DNA of 64,000 nucleotides, from positions 1,223,001-1,287,000 of the forward strand of contig NZ_JAUSXC010000001.1 of assembly GCF_030823405.1 (NCBI RefSeq), written 5' to 3'. A program made the translations under genes and the position numbers. A model generated the notes under the pieces. That model made no database searches. It worked only from the letters and a program-made list of their open reading frames with translations, and was not told where the DNA came from. Positions 1-8,307 of the stretch are shown here, one piece after another (the first letter of the stretch is position 1; each line of letters starts with the position of its first letter). Source of the stretch: Chryseobacterium ginsenosidimutans. Lineage in GTDB: Bacteria; Bacteroidota; Bacteroidia; Flavobacteriales; Weeksellaceae.

Positions 1-756
1 ATCTGTTGCTTTCTTGTTTTCTTTAAAAGTTTTATTAGAAAAATATTCGTTTTGCCTTGCCTCATCTACTTTCTTCAGAAATTCCGGGCAATCGGCTCCT
101 ACGACTTCGTAAGCTGTATAAAACTTTTTGTACAAGGTTTTCATATTAAATAATGCTAAAGGGCTTAGCGAACTGTAATCTACCGGTGCAACGGCAAAAG
201 TATCATTAGGCTTACTCAGATAAATCATTACGTATGTCAGTTGACAGTGGTCTTCATTTCCATTAAATCCTGTTGAAGAATTATTCCCAAAATCCGCTTT
301 GCACATCATACTTCTGTACCCATAAAGATTTATTGGTCCTTTTTCCATCAGCGGAAGCATCAATACTTTTCCTTCTGATTCTACTTCTAAATCATTATTT
401 ATTTCTTTCACAAGACGCTTGTCTAATTGAAAAGTTTCCTGCGTGTCTTCATTAGTGTAAACAAGACTTTTGATATCTGAAACAGGAATCAGCTGGACTT
501 GAGTATCGCTTTTTAATGATTTAAATTTTACTTCTTTTCTGTCTAAATTCGCATATTTCTGACCTTTTCCCATAAAGGTAAAAGTTGCAACATCCGGAAG
601 CATAAAGTCCTGAGCAAATCCTTTTTTGGTGCTGCCGTCTTCCATCAAAATTTCGATAGGAATAAAGTCTCTTTTCCCAGTGTAGAATTGTAAAGACTGA
701 GCAAAGAAGCTCTGTGCTAAAAAGATAAACAGCAACAAAAGACTAAGTTTTTTCAT
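1..756 (-). CDS. secreted protein of unknown function (C-terminus beyond window)
   Basis: An open frame runs on the minus strand from an ATG at 756 to the left edge, so the first 252 residues are visible and the C-terminus is missing. It begins with a typical signal peptide (MKKLSLLLLFIFLAQSFFAQ) and continues with soluble, beta-rich looking sequence without a motif I recognise; two cysteines sit in the part visible near residues 157 and 172. It follows the secreted protein encoded at 844-1566 on the same strand, but a hairpin terminator lies between them, so it probably has its own transcript. Seen: signal peptide and length. Inferred: periplasmic or outer-membrane-associated. Function unknown. 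Confidence 0.75.
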   Translation of the reverse strand, partial: MKKLSLLLLFIFLAQSFFAQSLQFYTGKRDFIPIEILMEDGSTKKGFAQDFMLPDVATFTFMGKGQKYANLDRKEVKFKSLKSDTQVQLIPVSDIKSLVYTNEDTQETFQLDKRLVKEINNDLEVESEGKVLMLPLMEKGPINLYGYRSMMCKADFGNNSSTGFNGNEDHCQLTYVMIYLSKPNDTFAVAPVDYSSLSPLALFNMKTLYKKFYTAYEVVGADCPEFLKKVDEARQNEYFSNKTFKENKKATD

Positions 757-790
757 GGTTTTTCTAAGTTTTTAATAAGTCAGCAAATCT

Positions 791-824
791 AAAAAAAAAG
801 TATTCAAAAAACTGAATACTTTTT
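791..824 (-). terminator. Rho-independent terminator after the 844-1566 gene
   Basis: Perfect 12-bp arms, AAAAAGTATTCA at 795-806 and TGAATACTTTTT at 813-824, with a six-base loop. On the minus strand the hairpin runs into a T tract (the A run starting at 791). It separates this gene from the partial gene to the left. Confidence 0.8.
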
Positions 825-843
825 AGAAATATATTGTTGAACT

Positions 844-1566
844 TTATTTCACCGTTTCCATGACCATTTTTCTGCCGTTGGAATCAATATCCTGTTTTAA
901 AACTTCTCTCGTTACAGTGTCAATGTAATAAGTGACAATCGTTTTCCTGTCCTGAATATCGTCTGTTGCTTTTACGATCCAGACTTTTTTACCGTTTAGT
1001 TCGCCTTTATTTACATCTTCAATATACGCTTTTATAACTCCTTTTTTGGCTGCCGGATTATAATCGTAGATTGGCATCTCGGTGGAGTAGTGTTCTTTTA
1101 AAGGTAAAAAACGGATTAATCCCGGATAAGAATTGCTGTCGAAATATTGCACAGAAACTTTTTCGTCGATATTGTCTTTTTTCTGAGTTTTTTTATCCAG
1201 ATAATAGCCTGTCACTTTGTTTTTTTCAAACTTAAAACGCATATCTCTCATCACATTATAAGAAGAATGATAGATCGGCTCAAAATTTGAAATTTTAACT
1301 AACGTAGAATCCACCCAGGTCGTTTCCGGCGCCTGATTCATTTTTACACTTGTTTTAATAAGGAGTGTCGTTTTATCCACTTTTTTCACCTCATTGGTAA
1401 TCTTGCCGATTTCCATTTTTTGATCTCCTTTTTGAGCATACCAGACGGCATTGGAAATCTCGTCTTTAATATATTTGGATTCGAGTTTTACAGTACCGGG
1501 ATTCAATGTTTTTTGTGCAAAAAATTGGGCACTGCTTATTATTAAAAGGATCAGAAATATTCTCAT
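844..1566 (-). CDS. secreted protein, DUF3108-like
   Basis: A 240-aa protein with a signal peptide (MRIFLILLIISSAQFFAQ) and no further membrane segment. The body has alternating charged and aromatic residues, repeated statements of the type 'WVDSTLVKISNFEPIYHSS' and a C-terminal 'YYIDTVTREVLKQD' segment. This layout resembles DUF3108 / LolA-fold periplasmic proteins that carry a long curved beta sheet; the family assignment is from memory of such sequences and is moderate. It lies 53 bp downstream of the M1 peptidase gene on the same strand and may be co-transcribed with it. Function unknown. Confidence 0.7.
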   Translation of the reverse strand: MRIFLILLIISSAQFFAQKTLNPGTVKLESKYIKDEISNAVWYAQKGDQKMEIGKITNEVKKVDKTTLLIKTSVKMNQAPETTWVDSTLVKISNFEPIYHSSYNVMRDMRFKFEKNKVTGYYLDKKTQKKDNIDEKVSVQYFDSNSYPGLIRFLPLKEHYSTEMPIYDYNPAAKKGVIKAYIEDVNKGELNGKKVWIVKATDDIQDRKTIVTYYIDTVTREVLKQDIDSNGRKMVMETVK

Positions 1567-1619
1567 GATTTTTTAATAATAAGTAGTGCCCTTTATGTAA
1601 AAGTTACATTACTTTTCTG

Positions 1620-4004
1620 TTATTTTTTTCCTGCAGCCTGCATCGGGTTTACTTTTCCGTTGGATGCACCTCTTGCATTTCCGCCTTCTTTTTGTTTGAA
1701 TAATTCGAATTTCGAGGTTGGTGCAGTTCCTGAGTCGTTGCTCCAGAAATTATTTGAAGTATCAATGTCGGCAGTTTCTCTCATCGGATCCAATTGAATT
1801 GACTTTAATTTTTTATCAAAATAATACGTTTTGGAAACTTTCTGCTCGTTCATTCTCCAGATTTGTGCCGAAGATTTGTCTTTTAATTTTGTTCCGTCTT
1901 CGAACGTAAATTCAAGGATAATGGGCATTACCAAACCGCCTTTGTTTACAAAATCAATCTGATAAGCAGTAAGATTTTTAAACTTATCTTTTTCTTTTTG
2001 AGTTAAAGGTTCAGTGCCATCAAATTTCGAAGTATATTCTTTATTGCTGTCTACTTTTTCCTGACCTCTGTCGTATCTGTAATAGAAATCCTGCGCTTCT
2101 TTGTCTTTGTCTACGTAGAAAGTGATGCTTTTATCTTCTCTGTTTCTGATTTTTGAAATATCTTCAAATTCGTTCACAGCAGGTTTGTCAACTTTATAGG
2201 GAGTTTCTTTTGCTTCTCTTGGCGGTGTATTCAGATCAGGCGTTGCAATCGTTACTTTGTCAATCGCAATATCCACAGGATCTGTTCCATAGAACCAGCC
2301 TCTCCAGAACCAGTCTAAGTCTTCACCACTCGCATCTTCCATTGTTCTGAAAAAATCTGCAGGTTCTGGGTGTTTGAAAGCCCATCTTTTTGCATATGTT
2401 TTAAATGCTTTATCGAAAAGTTCTCTTCCCATAATTGTTTCACGAAGAATATTCAATCCGGTTGCCGGTTTTGAATAGGCATTCGGGCCAAACTGAATGA
2501 TATTTTCAGAATTACTCATGATTGGCTCCAACTGATCTTTCGGAAGTTTCATGTAATCAACAATCGTCCATGCCGGACCTCTTTTTGACGGGAATTTATT
2601 GTCCCATTTTTCTTCTGTTAAATATTCTGTGAATGTATTCAACCCTTCATCCATCCAACTCCATTGTCTTTCGTCTGAATTAATGATCATCGGGAAAAAG
2701 TTATGCCCGACTTCATGAATCACAACTCCAATCATTCCGTTTTTTGTTCCTTCAGAATAGGTTCCGTCTTTTTCAGTTCTTCCAAAGTTGAAGCAGATCA
2801 TCGGATATTCCATTCCATTGGCAGCTTCTACAGATTGCGCAACCGGATATGGATAAGGAATTGTAAATTCTGAATATGTTTTGATGGTATGGGCAACGGC
2901 TTTTGTAGAATATTTTCTGTACAATGCGTAAGCTTCTTTTGGATAGAAACTCATAGCCATTACTTTATTGTTATTTTCAGGAATGGTAACACCCATTCCG
3001 TCCCAGACAAACTTTCTTGAAGATGTCCAAGCGAAATCTCTTACGTCATTGGCTTCAAAAGTCCAGGTTTTTCTTTGTTTTGAATGATTTTTTTCTGCCT
3101 TTTTAGCTTCATCCAATGTCACAATTTCTAAAGGCTCAGCAGAAGTTTTAGATTTATTATATCTTGCCAGTTGATCTGATGTTAACACCTGATCGTAATT
3201 TTTACATTCACCTGTTCCGCCCACAACGTGATCTGCAGGAACATTCATATTAACTTTAAAATTTCCGAAAACCAAGGCAAATTCTCCTCTTCCCGTAAAC
3301 TGGTGATTCTGCCATCCGTGAAAATCACTGTAAACACACATTCTCGGATACCATTGGGTCATCGTATAAAGATCGTTTCCGTCTTCAGCAAAGTTTTCGT
3401 AACCGCCACGGCCACCCATTTTTATCCTGTTGGAGATGTTGTAATTCCAGTCTACTTTAAAAACAAGTTTTTCTCCTTTCTTAAGGATTTTAGGCAAATC
3501 AATACGCATCATGGTTTTGTTTACCGTGTATTTTAAAGGATTTCCTGAAACATCCGTTACTTTTTCAAGATTTACTCCAAATCCGTTATCTGAAGCCGGT
3601 AATTCTGACGTTTTTAGCTGTTGATCTGTTGCCGCTTTTGGAAGAGTTGACGAGGATGGGAAATCGGCTTTTTTTACATTGGAAACCTGGTTTTCATCCA
3701 GTTGCAACCAAATATAATCCAGGTCATCCGGAGAATTATTGTAATAAGTGATGGTTTCAGAACCTTTTAAGTTTCTTTTATCTTCATCGAGATAAGCATT
3801 GATTTCATAATCGGCTTTATTTTGCCAATACCCATGACCGGGAGCTCCGGAAGCTGTTCTGTAAATGTTGGGAGTAGGAAGAATTGTTCCTAACTGTTCG
3901 AATCTGTTCCCGTGATTGCTCCCGGGGTTATTCTGAATATTTTGTGCGGTGAAACCTGTATACGCAAATACAGAAAGTGAAAGTATGGCAACTTTTAGCT
4001 TCAT
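1620..4004 (-). CDS. M1 family zinc metallopeptidase, secreted
   Basis: Aminopeptidase-type M1 enzyme of 794 aa when started at the ATG at 4004, where a clean signal peptide begins (MKLKVAILSLSVFAYTGFTAQ). The frame is open to an upstream TTG at 4070, but that start would bury the signal peptide. The zinc site is complete: HEVGH at residues 430-434 and the third ligand E453, exactly 18 residues after the second histidine (HEXXHX18E). GMEYP at about 397-401 stands in the place of the GAMEN exopeptidase motif. The protein probably acts in the periplasm or at the surface on peptides. It follows a HupE-like gene by 68 bp on the same strand. Confidence 0.92.
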   Translation of the reverse strand: MKLKVAILSLSVFAYTGFTAQNIQNNPGSNHGNRFEQLGTILPTPNIYRTASGAPGHGYWQNKADYEINAYLDEDKRNLKGSETITYYNNSPDDLDYIWLQLDENQVSNVKKADFPSSSTLPKAATDQQLKTSELPASDNGFGVNLEKVTDVSGNPLKYTVNKTMMRIDLPKILKKGEKLVFKVDWNYNISNRIKMGGRGGYENFAEDGNDLYTMTQWYPRMCVYSDFHGWQNHQFTGRGEFALVFGNFKVNMNVPADHVVGGTGECKNYDQVLTSDQLARYNKSKTSAEPLEIVTLDEAKKAEKNHSKQRKTWTFEANDVRDFAWTSSRKFVWDGMGVTIPENNNKVMAMSFYPKEAYALYRKYSTKAVAHTIKTYSEFTIPYPYPVAQSVEAANGMEYPMICFNFGRTEKDGTYSEGTKNGMIGVVIHEVGHNFFPMIINSDERQWSWMDEGLNTFTEYLTEEKWDNKFPSKRGPAWTIVDYMKLPKDQLEPIMSNSENIIQFGPNAYSKPATGLNILRETIMGRELFDKAFKTYAKRWAFKHPEPADFFRTMEDASGEDLDWFWRGWFYGTDPVDIAIDKVTIATPDLNTPPREAKETPYKVDKPAVNEFEDISKIRNREDKSITFYVDKDKEAQDFYYRYDRGQEKVDSNKEYTSKFDGTEPLTQKEKDKFKNLTAYQIDFVNKGGLVMPIILEFTFEDGTKLKDKSSAQIWRMNEQKVSKTYYFDKKLKSIQLDPMRETADIDTSNNFWSNDSGTAPTSKFELFKQKEGGNARGASNGKVNPMQAAGKK

Positions 4005-4072
4005 AACCGAAATTGTTTTAAGGATTTTCAAATATAATAATAAGTAGTTGAAAAGTTGAAAATGTTTCAACT

Positions 4073-4654
4073 CTAAAACGGAATTCTTTCCAATGTCATT
4101 TTTAATGATAGGGCAAAGACGCCTGAAGATACAAAAAGAATCCAGTCTTTCTGATTGACCTTAAAGATTTTAAGCAAAATAAATAGCAGGATTAAAATAC
4201 CGAAAACGATAGCAATTTGTCCTAATTCCAACCCAATATTGAAGCCCAAAAGCGGAATTGCAATGCTCTGGCTTTTTGCAATCATGACTCTGGCTGTATT
4301 GGCGAATCCCATTCCGTGGATAAGACCGAAAATTAAGGCTAAATAATAATTGATTTTATTCTGCGACTGTTTTTTGTTTTTCGTTACAATATTGCCGAGA
4401 GAAGTCAAAACGATCGTCAACGGAATTAAAAATTCTACCCATGTCGAATTGATTCTTACAATATCAAAAATACTCAACGCCAAAGTTACCGAATGGCCGA
4501 TGGTAAAAGCAGTCACGAGAATTAAAATTTTCTTTAAATCATTAAAAGAATATGCCGCAATTAAAGCCAATACAAAAAGCTGATGATCGAGTGCATCCAA
4601 TGAAATAATGTGTTCCCAGCCGAGTTTTAGATAAAATAAAAAATCCTGCATCAT
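4073..4654 (-). CDS. HupE/UreJ-like membrane protein
   Basis: Integral membrane protein with about six hydrophobic segments. The start is set at one of two adjacent ATGs (4654, 4651) because sequence upstream is lysine-rich and overlaps the divergent gene; the resulting protein is about 193 aa and begins MMQDFLFYLKLGWEHIIS, typical for this family. Key histidines are seen in 'LDALDHQLF', 'TIGHSVTLALS' and 'LIHGMGFAN'. HupE/UreJ proteins are linked to nickel or other metal transport, but the Bacteroidetes branch is uncharacterised. It is paired with a divergent DUF6702 gene (54-bp gap) and an M1 peptidase; this trio recurs, to my knowledge, in flavobacteria. Confidence 0.8.
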   Translation of the reverse strand: MMQDFLFYLKLGWEHIISLDALDHQLFVLALIAAYSFNDLKKILILVTAFTIGHSVTLALSIFDIVRINSTWVEFLIPLTIVLTSLGNIVTKNKKQSQNKINYYLALIFGLIHGMGFANTARVMIAKSQSIAIPLLGFNIGLELGQIAIVFGILILLFILLKIFKVNQKDWILFVSSGVFALSLKMTLERIPF

Positions 4655-4720
4655 AAAGTAAAATATAAAGCTTACGAAAATAATGATTAATTTCGGAACA
4701 AATTTTAAATGTCTTGGTTT

Positions 4721-5221
4721 ATGAAGAATTTGTGGTTTTTTTTGCTTCCGATCTTTTTTTTGTTTTCTTTTTCTGAGGCAAAGCATCCTTATCACGTCGG
4801 TTCGGTAGAAATTAATTATAACCAGAAATCAAAAACTTTTGAAGTGACGGGACGTTTTTTCCTTGATGACCTAGAAAATGGCTTAAACAGTAAATACGGA
4901 AAATCCCTACATTTTAATGATCTGAAATTTAAAACACAGCTTAATGAAGCTTTGAAAAATTATTCTTCCGAATATTTTAAGCTTAAAACCAATAACAAAT
5001 TCTTAAACGTAAATTTTGTAGGCTACGAAGAAGATCACGAGTCGGTAAATATCTATCTGGAATCTGAAAAAATAGACAATCCTAAGAAAATAGAGGCTGC
5101 GGTAAGTTTTCTGTATAATTTATTTGATGATCAAATCAATATTGTCCATATTATTATCAACGGAGAAAGAAAAAGTGAAAAACTGAATTATCCTAACCGT
5201 TATTTATTTCAACAATTTTAG
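4721..5221 (+). CDS. DUF6702 family secreted protein
   Basis: Secreted protein of 166 aa when started at the ATG at 4721 (MKNLWFFLLPIFFLFSFSEA, a good signal peptide); an ATG four codons earlier at 4709 is also possible. The mature part begins KHPYHVGSVEINYN, where the HPYHVG segment is the recognisable hallmark of DUF6702. The rest alternates charged residues without membrane segments. It is divergent from the HupE-like gene, which points to a shared regulatory region of about 60 bp. Inference only: an envelope protein that works with HupE or the M1 peptidase, perhaps in metal handling, given the histidines. Confidence 0.8.
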   Translation: MKNLWFFLLPIFFLFSFSEAKHPYHVGSVEINYNQKSKTFEVTGRFFLDDLENGLNSKYGKSLHFNDLKFKTQLNEALKNYSSEYFKLKTNNKFLNVNFVGYEEDHESVNIYLESEKIDNPKKIEAAVSFLYNLFDDQINIVHIIINGERKSEKLNYPNRYLFQQF

Positions 5222-5242
5222 AGAATTTTATCAATATAAAAT

Positions 5243-5274
5243 AAAAACACTTGCAATTCTGTAGGTGTTTTTTT
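5243..5274 (+). terminator. terminator after the DUF6702 gene
   Basis: Arms AAAAACACTT and AGGTGTTTTT (one G-U pair) around a 12-base loop, followed by a T run. It lies 22 bp after the stop at 5221. Confidence 0.75.
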
Positions 5275-5352
5275 CTCATTTATAATTGAATTCATTAATG
5301 ATTATTATTTATATTAAAATTTTTGATTTAACATAATATTAAATCAATTCAG

Positions 5353-5360
5353 TAATTTTG
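5353..5360 (+). promoter_or_regulatory. -7 box of the PAP2 gene
   Basis: TAATTTTG fits the Bacteroidetes -7 consensus TAnnTTTG. It lies 18 bp before the ATG at 5379 and covers the alternative TTG start at 5358, so the gene must start at 5379. No well-placed TTG (-33) is obvious. Confidence 0.6.
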
Positions 5361-5378
5361 CGCCCTATTTTTATTGTT

Positions 5379-6338
5379 ATGAATATAAGAAAAGTAATTA
5401 CTGCCTTTAGTATATTATTTTCTGTAATGGTGTTGGCTCAGCAAGACAGTTTTAATATTAATCTTACTTCAGATAGTCTTGTTGCAGAGCAGGATTCAGT
5501 GATGTCATCAAACGTGGAAACTGTTTCAGAGAATTCTCTTACAAAAAAGCGAGATAAAAAAAATGATATCTGGAGCCATCTTAAATATGATATTGTTACA
5601 ATGGGAGGCGGTTTCGGAAATGCTTTTACCCGCCCTTTATCCTGGGAAAAGAAGGATTATCTAAGATTGGGAGCTACGGTTGCCACTGTAGGGATAATAT
5701 ATCTTGCAGATGAAGATATCAGTCGAACTTTTATTCGGAACCGCGAAGATGTTCCTAATGTTTTTAAGAAATTCGGATGGTATTTTGGAAGTCCCCAAAT
5801 CAATTATAGTATTACAGGTGCTGTTTATGTCACCGGTCTTTTAGCCAATAATGAAAAACTAAGAAGAACGGGAGTGTTAATGATTACTGCGGCAAGTGCC
5901 ACAGGAGCTATTCAACAAATTTCAAAATCGGCAACGGGAAGATCAAGACCGGGAGCAGGACTTGGGAAACATTTCTTTAAGCCGTTCGGAGGAGATGCCA
6001 GTTACAGAAGCTTTCCGTCAGGACATACGGTTCTTTCTGTTACGACAAGCTATGCTTTGTCTAAACAATTTGAAAATCCGTGGATAAAAGGAGGGATTTT
6101 AGCTGTAGGATCAATTGTTCCTATATCGAGATTGCTTGAAGGCGCGCATTGGTTTTCGGATGTTGCATTAAGTGCTATAATGAGTGTTGCTATTGTGGAA
6201 GGAATTGATAAGTTTATGAAAAGGAAAGAGAAATATGAAGAAGATAAAAAATATAATCAGGAGCAGCATCTTAAAAATAAAATTACCTGGAATATTAATG
6301 CAGGACCTTTTGGAGTAGGAGTTGTGGGGCAGTTTTAA
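5379..6338 (+). CDS. PAP2 family phosphatase, membrane/envelope
   Basis: Type 2 phosphatidic acid phosphatase of 319 aa. All three signature motifs are visible: K183-(X6)-R190-P191 in 'KSATGRSRP', PSGH at 213-216, and S250-R251-(X5)-H257-(X3)-D261 in 'SRLLEGAHWFSD'. An N-terminal signal peptide ending near LAQ is followed by a serine- and acid-rich linker, then hydrophobic segments around the catalytic core. The likely substrate is a lipid phosphate or undecaprenyl pyrophosphate; sequence alone does not decide. The gene converges on acpH with a single base between the two stop codons and no terminator. Confidence 0.9.
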   Translation: MNIRKVITAFSILFSVMVLAQQDSFNINLTSDSLVAEQDSVMSSNVETVSENSLTKKRDKKNDIWSHLKYDIVTMGGGFGNAFTRPLSWEKKDYLRLGATVATVGIIYLADEDISRTFIRNREDVPNVFKKFGWYFGSPQINYSITGAVYVTGLLANNEKLRRTGVLMITAASATGAIQQISKSATGRSRPGAGLGKHFFKPFGGDASYRSFPSGHTVLSVTTSYALSKQFENPWIKGGILAVGSIVPISRLLEGAHWFSDVALSAIMSVAIVEGIDKFMKRKEKYEEDKKYNQEQHLKNKITWNINAGPFGVGVVGQF

Positions 6339-6339
6339 A

Positions 6340-6933
6340 TTAATTTTCTAACTGTAAAAGCGCATTGATTCCCTTTGCGTGTTCTATTAAATCAGGAAAG
6401 AAATCATCATAACATTGTTGAAGTATTGTTTTGTTTTCTAAAAAAGCATCCAATACAGGAATGGTTGTGTCTAAATATTTTGCTTTGTTAAGGACATTTC
6501 GCATGCTGTAACCAATATTCTGATCTTTGCGGTAATTATAAAGCCAATCCTCAATCTCCATCCTTTCAAACATTATTCTGAAATTTTCAGGGAGAAATTC
6601 GTAGTTTTCATTCAAAACGCGGTAAACTCTTAAAGAATGATTTTTCCATCCCTGTAAAGAATGTAGATTTAAATCATTTGCCACAAAATAATCCATCGAA
6701 ACATCCACAAATGCTCCTGCATATAATCTTACGAGCGGTGCAAAAACTTTTTTAGCTTCATGAATAGCAGGATGAGAATCTGTAAATGTATCGATCGCAC
6801 GATGAAGCGTAATGCCATCCTGAATATCTTTTGGGAACGAAAAACGATCTCTGTTTCGGATGAAATCTTCCAGAAACTGACCGACAATCTGTCCGTCTGT
6901 AAAAGTAAGAAAGGAGTGCGCCAAATAATTCAT
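6340..6933 (-). CDS. acpH: acyl carrier protein phosphodiesterase
   Basis: AcpH-type hydrolase of 197 aa, the usual family length, which removes the 4'-phosphopantetheine group from holo-acyl carrier protein. The N-terminus MNYLAHSFLT and the segment 'TLHRAIDTFTDSHP' (residues 42-54) with its histidine and aspartates are characteristic of this HD-like family. It is the last gene of a four-gene minus operon, and its ATG overlaps the stop of the VanW gene by 4 nt, which indicates translational coupling. The physiological role of ACP turnover in Bacteroidetes is not established. Confidence 0.88.
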   Translation of the reverse strand: MNYLAHSFLTFTDGQIVGQFLEDFIRNRDRFSFPKDIQDGITLHRAIDTFTDSHPAIHEAKKVFAPLVRLYAGAFVDVSMDYFVANDLNLHSLQGWKNHSLRVYRVLNENYEFLPENFRIMFERMEIEDWLYNYRKDQNIGYSMRNVLNKAKYLDTTIPVLDAFLENKTILQQCYDDFFPDLIEHAKGINALLQLEN

Positions 6934-7637
6934 AAACGAATATAGAAATTTTTAAGCAAAGTTTTGTCATTGCTTACCGTTTCCACCCAAACTCCCTTTT
7001 CGGTTTCAGAATAGTTGAATTTTATTTCATTTAAAACAATTTTATCCGGAGAAATAAGGCTTATAAAAAGTTCATTTTCACTCACAGAACATTTCAGCTG
7101 AATTGGGAAAGAAAACGGATTATGGATCTGTAAATCCTTATAACCATAAACAACAGTGCAATCTGAGCCTAAAGGTGTAAAACGTTTATCTTCTTTATAA
7201 ATATCAATGGAATGCGGAAATCTTTCAATAATTTTTAAGCCGGATTGTAAAGCTAAAAAATATAAGATCGAAGAAAACTGGCAGATTCCGCCGCCGAAAT
7301 CGCTCGAAATATTATTTTTAATTAAATTTCTTCCTTCTTTAAAACCGTTTTTCTTGCTCGGTTTTCCTATTAATTTCCAGAAAGAAAAAACTTCGTTAGA
7401 CTCAATGATTAAATTGTTGATCTTGCTTCCTGCAATCTGTAAATTATGAATTTTATTATGATGAAATTCTCCTTTTTTAATGATCTGACGAAGTTCAATT
7501 TTATGTTCTCCGATATTTTCTAAGCTATAATTTTTTGAATATGAATATTGGGTTTTCTGTTCGTTAAAATACCTCTGCAATAGCTTTAACTGTATTTTCC
7601 AATCATGAGGCAGCCATTTTCTCAGTTGTTGTTTCAT
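6930..7637 (-). CDS. VanW family protein
   Basis: A 235-aa protein with the VanW core: 'NEVFSFWKLIGKPSKKNGFKEG' region at about 82-103 followed by the glycine-rich 'DFGGGICQFSS' at about 113-123 and 'FPHSIDIYK'. VanW was named from vancomycin-resistance clusters, but most members are chromosomal and of unknown biochemical role, so no resistance is implied here. No signal peptide or membrane segment is present. Start and stop overlap both operon neighbours by 4 nt (ATGA type). Confidence 0.88.
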   Translation of the reverse strand: MKQQLRKWLPHDWKIQLKLLQRYFNEQKTQYSYSKNYSLENIGEHKIELRQIIKKGEFHHNKIHNLQIAGSKINNLIIESNEVFSFWKLIGKPSKKNGFKEGRNLIKNNISSDFGGGICQFSSILYFLALQSGLKIIERFPHSIDIYKEDKRFTPLGSDCTVVYGYKDLQIHNPFSFPIQLKCSVSENELFISLISPDKIVLNEIKFNYSETEKGVWVETVSNDKTLLKNFYIRL

Positions 7638-8305
7638 ATCTTTTCCAAAACTGCAACATTATAAGAAGCCCAATTTTTCAGGAAAGTTTTACACAATGAA
7701 ATATCCAAAAACAGAAAATATTTTCTCAGATTTTTTGGAATTCTATGTACAGGAAACAATAAGACTCCGGCGGTATTTTGTATTTTCCACTGACCTTTTG
7801 AAAGCTGTAAAATTTCTGAAGTGGTAAAACTGTTATTCGCGTGCCAATCTTCCTGTGGAGAAACTACTTTTCGTCTGCTTTTTGTGGGATAATCAAAAAT
7901 TAAAGTTCCCTTTTTGCTTAATTTCTGATGACATGCATTTAAAAAAGCTTTTGTTTCTTCTTTGCTTTGATGCATAATGACATGAAAACAAAAAATACAG
8001 TCAAATTCATCATTAAAAGGAATTTTCGAAATTTCTCCCTTTGCTAAAATCTTTCTGGGATATTTTTGTTGGGCTACTTGCAGCATTTCTTTACTGAAAT
8101 CTGTTCCGTGAGTGGCAAAATTCAGCAAACGGCCTGTTCCGCATCCTAAATCTAAAATTTTTGAATAGTTTTTATTTTTAAAAAAAGCATTTAAAAAAAA
8201 TCTTTCCTGTTGATCTATATATTTTCCGTAAGAATTTCCAAAGCGATTTTCATCGTAAGTTTTTGCAAGACTGTTGTAATAATCAAGAATTCTGTTTTTC
8301 GTCAT
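7634..8305 (-). CDS. class I SAM-dependent methyltransferase
   Basis: Methyltransferase of 223 aa. SAM-binding motif I is ILDLGCGTG at residues 50-58, and the downstream 'FDCIFCFHVIMHQS' fits motif II/post-II of the Methyltransf_11/25 group. The C-terminal part is hydrophobic and lysine-rich. The substrate cannot be read from the sequence. The gene sits 2 bp after radA and overlaps the VanW gene by 4 nt, so it is inside the radA operon; the pairing may be transcriptional rather than functional. Confidence 0.85.
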   Translation of the reverse strand: MTKNRILDYYNSLAKTYDENRFGNSYGKYIDQQERFFLNAFFKNKNYSKILDLGCGTGRLLNFATHGTDFSKEMLQVAQQKYPRKILAKGEISKIPFNDEFDCIFCFHVIMHQSKEETKAFLNACHQKLSKKGTLIFDYPTKSRRKVVSPQEDWHANNSFTTSEILQLSKGQWKIQNTAGVLLFPVHRIPKNLRKYFLFLDISLCKTFLKNWASYNVAVLEKI

Positions 8306-8307
8306 TA

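Noticed and set aside
3228..3536. 102-codon plus-strand frame inside the M1 peptidase gene
   Set aside because: Antisense shadow of a conserved coding region.
6930..7637. Glycopeptide resistance from the VanW gene
   Set aside because: VanW proteins are common chromosomal proteins and there are no vanA/vanH/vanX-type genes here.
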